This document shows positions 63,268 through 64,000 of a DNA stretch of 64,000 bases, in pieces. The notes below the pieces were generated by a model. The model worked only from the letters and a program-made list of their open reading frames with translations, was not told the DNA's origin and made no database searches. Every line of letters starts with the position of its first letter. Position 1 is the first letter of the stretch. A program made the position numbers and the translations under genes. Location of the stretch: contig CAVTON010000001.1 in assembly GCA_963736455.1 (NCBI GenBank), forward strand, positions 1,612,001 to 1,676,000. Direction: 5' to 3'. The stretch is from DAHUXD01 sp963736455. GTDB lineage: Bacteria > Acidobacteriota > Thermoanaerobaculia > UBA5066 > Gp7-AA6.

Positions 63268-63795
63268 ATGCGCAAGTGGGCCCCGGCGCTCCTCGGAGCG
63301 CTGCTGGCGGCGAGTCCCGCCGCGGGCGAGGTCGTCGACGTCTCGGAAAACGGGTTCGCCGTTCGCGAGACCGTCGCCGTCTCCGCCGACCCCTCTCGCG
63401 CCTGGGCCGCGCTCATCGAGGTCGGCAAGTGGTGGGATCCGGCGCACACGTACTCGGGCGATTCGGCCAACATGTCGATCGATCCGCGGCCGCAGGGATG
63501 CTGGTGCGAAAAGCTGCCCGGCCAGGCCGGTGTCGCGCATATGAGCGTCGTCTTCGCCGACCCGGGAAAGATGCTCCGGCTCTCCGGCGGACTCGGGCCG
63601 ATGCAGTCGATGGCGGTCGCGGGCGTGATGACGTGGACGTTCACGCCGGGACCGAATGGAACCAGAGTGGAGGCGACGTACTCGGCCGGCGGCTACAACC
63701 GGAACGGCTTCAAGGATCTCGCGCCGGGCGTCGACGGCGTCCTCGCCGGCCAGATCGCCCGCTATCAACGCTACGTCAACACTGGAAAGCCATAG
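63268..63795 (+). CDS. Exported SRPBCC (START-like) protein
   Basis: A 175-residue protein. Signal peptide APALLGALLAASPAAG, then the lipid-binding-type fold: FAVRETVAVSADPSRAWAALIEVGKWWDPAHTYSG, in adjoining parts, VFADPGKMLRLSGGLGPMQSM and TRVEATYSAGGY. The WWDPxHTYSG pattern is common in small exported SRPBCC proteins. The ligand is unknown. GGGGGAAGG precedes the ATG. It is followed 13 bases later by the oligopeptidase gene. Confidence 0.88.
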   Translation: MRKWAPALLGALLAASPAAGEVVDVSENGFAVRETVAVSADPSRAWAALIEVGKWWDPAHTYSGDSANMSIDPRPQGCWCEKLPGQAGVAHMSVVFADPGKMLRLSGGLGPMQSMAVAGVMTWTFTPGPNGTRVEATYSAGGYNRNGFKDLAPGVDGVLAGQIARYQRYVNTGKP

Positions 63796-63808
63796 GAGAC
63801 AGATCTCA

Positions 63809-64000
63809 ATGAAGGTCCTCGATCCCCGGCCGGCCGGAATCGCCGTCGCCCTCTGCCTGGCCGCGGCGCGGCCCGCCCAGGCACAACTCCCCTCCTCCAA
63901 TCCTTTCGCGTCGCAAAGTCCGCTGCTCTACCAGGCGCCTCCGTTCGACAAGATCAAGGACTCGGACTTCCTGCCCGCCCTCGAGGAAGGCATGAAGCAG
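63809..64000 (+). CDS. M3-family peptidyl-dipeptidase, N-terminal part (runs off the right edge)
   Basis: Sixty-four residues are visible. A signal peptide (GIAVALCLAAARPAQAQ) is followed by NPFASQSPLLYQAPPFDKIKDSDFLPALEEGMKQ (two adjoining parts), which matches the start of exported Dcp-like M3 metallopeptidases, including the APPFDKI and FxPALEEGM elements. The zinc HEFGH motif would lie beyond the window. GGAG lies 11 bases before the ATG. Confidence 0.8.
   Translation, partial: MKVLDPRPAGIAVALCLAAARPAQAQLPSSNPFASQSPLLYQAPPFDKIKDSDFLPALEEGMKQ

Overview
The window is very GC-rich, densely coded bacterial DNA with no gap above 300 bases. It carries no rRNA, recognisable tRNA, CRISPR array, insertion sequence or phage gene. 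The gene content points to Acidobacteriota: an ABC-type orphan permease of the acidobacterial ADOP family, two very large secreted sortilin/VPS10-like BNR-repeat proteins, a TonB receptor with an N-terminal carboxypeptidase-regulatory domain, and Ser/Thr kinases fused to TPR or beta-propeller domains. The phylum call is an inference from families, not from a marker gene.

Layout. 1-3755: 5' part of metH (minus) diverging from an FAD/NAD(P)-binding oxidoreductase. 3752-9089: signalling cluster with two full Ser/Thr kinases and the frameshifted stump of a third. 9111-16837: surface and carbohydrate region with a TonB receptor, a GH172/DUF2961 enzyme carrying HEAT repeats, a metallophosphoesterase, a UBP-type zinc finger and an outer-membrane barrel; the receptor and the barrel are each preceded by a small exported protein of one new-looking His/CxAC family. 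16915-21039: seven plus-strand genes, mostly overlapping by 4 bases (acyltransferase, PLP dehydratase, ornithine-cyclodeaminase homologue, TMEM175-like channel, CrcB fluoride channel, DUF190). 21046-29932: ChaN-PDZ protein, long GreA-like factor, enolase-superfamily dehydratase, TauE/SafE permease, a lipoprotein and an ABC exporter operon. 30044-39784: sortilin-like protein, hydrolase, P1 peptidase, and tandem GAPDH genes of which the first has lost the catalytic cysteine. 39848-49799: redox operon (dihaem cytochrome c, quinone oxidoreductase, NmrA-type protein), PLP dehydratase, beta-lactamase-fold hydrolase, exonuclease III and a small membrane-protein operon with a structured leader. 50041-58615: second sortilin-like protein coupled to an FGE-domain protein, ArsR with its palindromic operator and an SRPBCC partner, and the ADOP permease. 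58746-64000: a candidate selenoprotein with two thioredoxin domains, a metallo-beta-lactamase, a serine hydrolase, an SRPBCC protein and the start of an M3 oligopeptidase.

Two translation-start styles are visible. Some genes have a clear purine-rich ribosome site. At least thirteen others have none, but carry a TANNNT-like -10 box 6-10 bases before the start codon, which suggests leaderless mRNAs.

The observation most worth checking is the in-frame TGA at 59823-59825. It sits at a thioredoxin active site (U-x-x-S) and is followed at the right distance by a bacterial SECIS-like hairpin, joining two open frames into one 608-residue exported redox protein.
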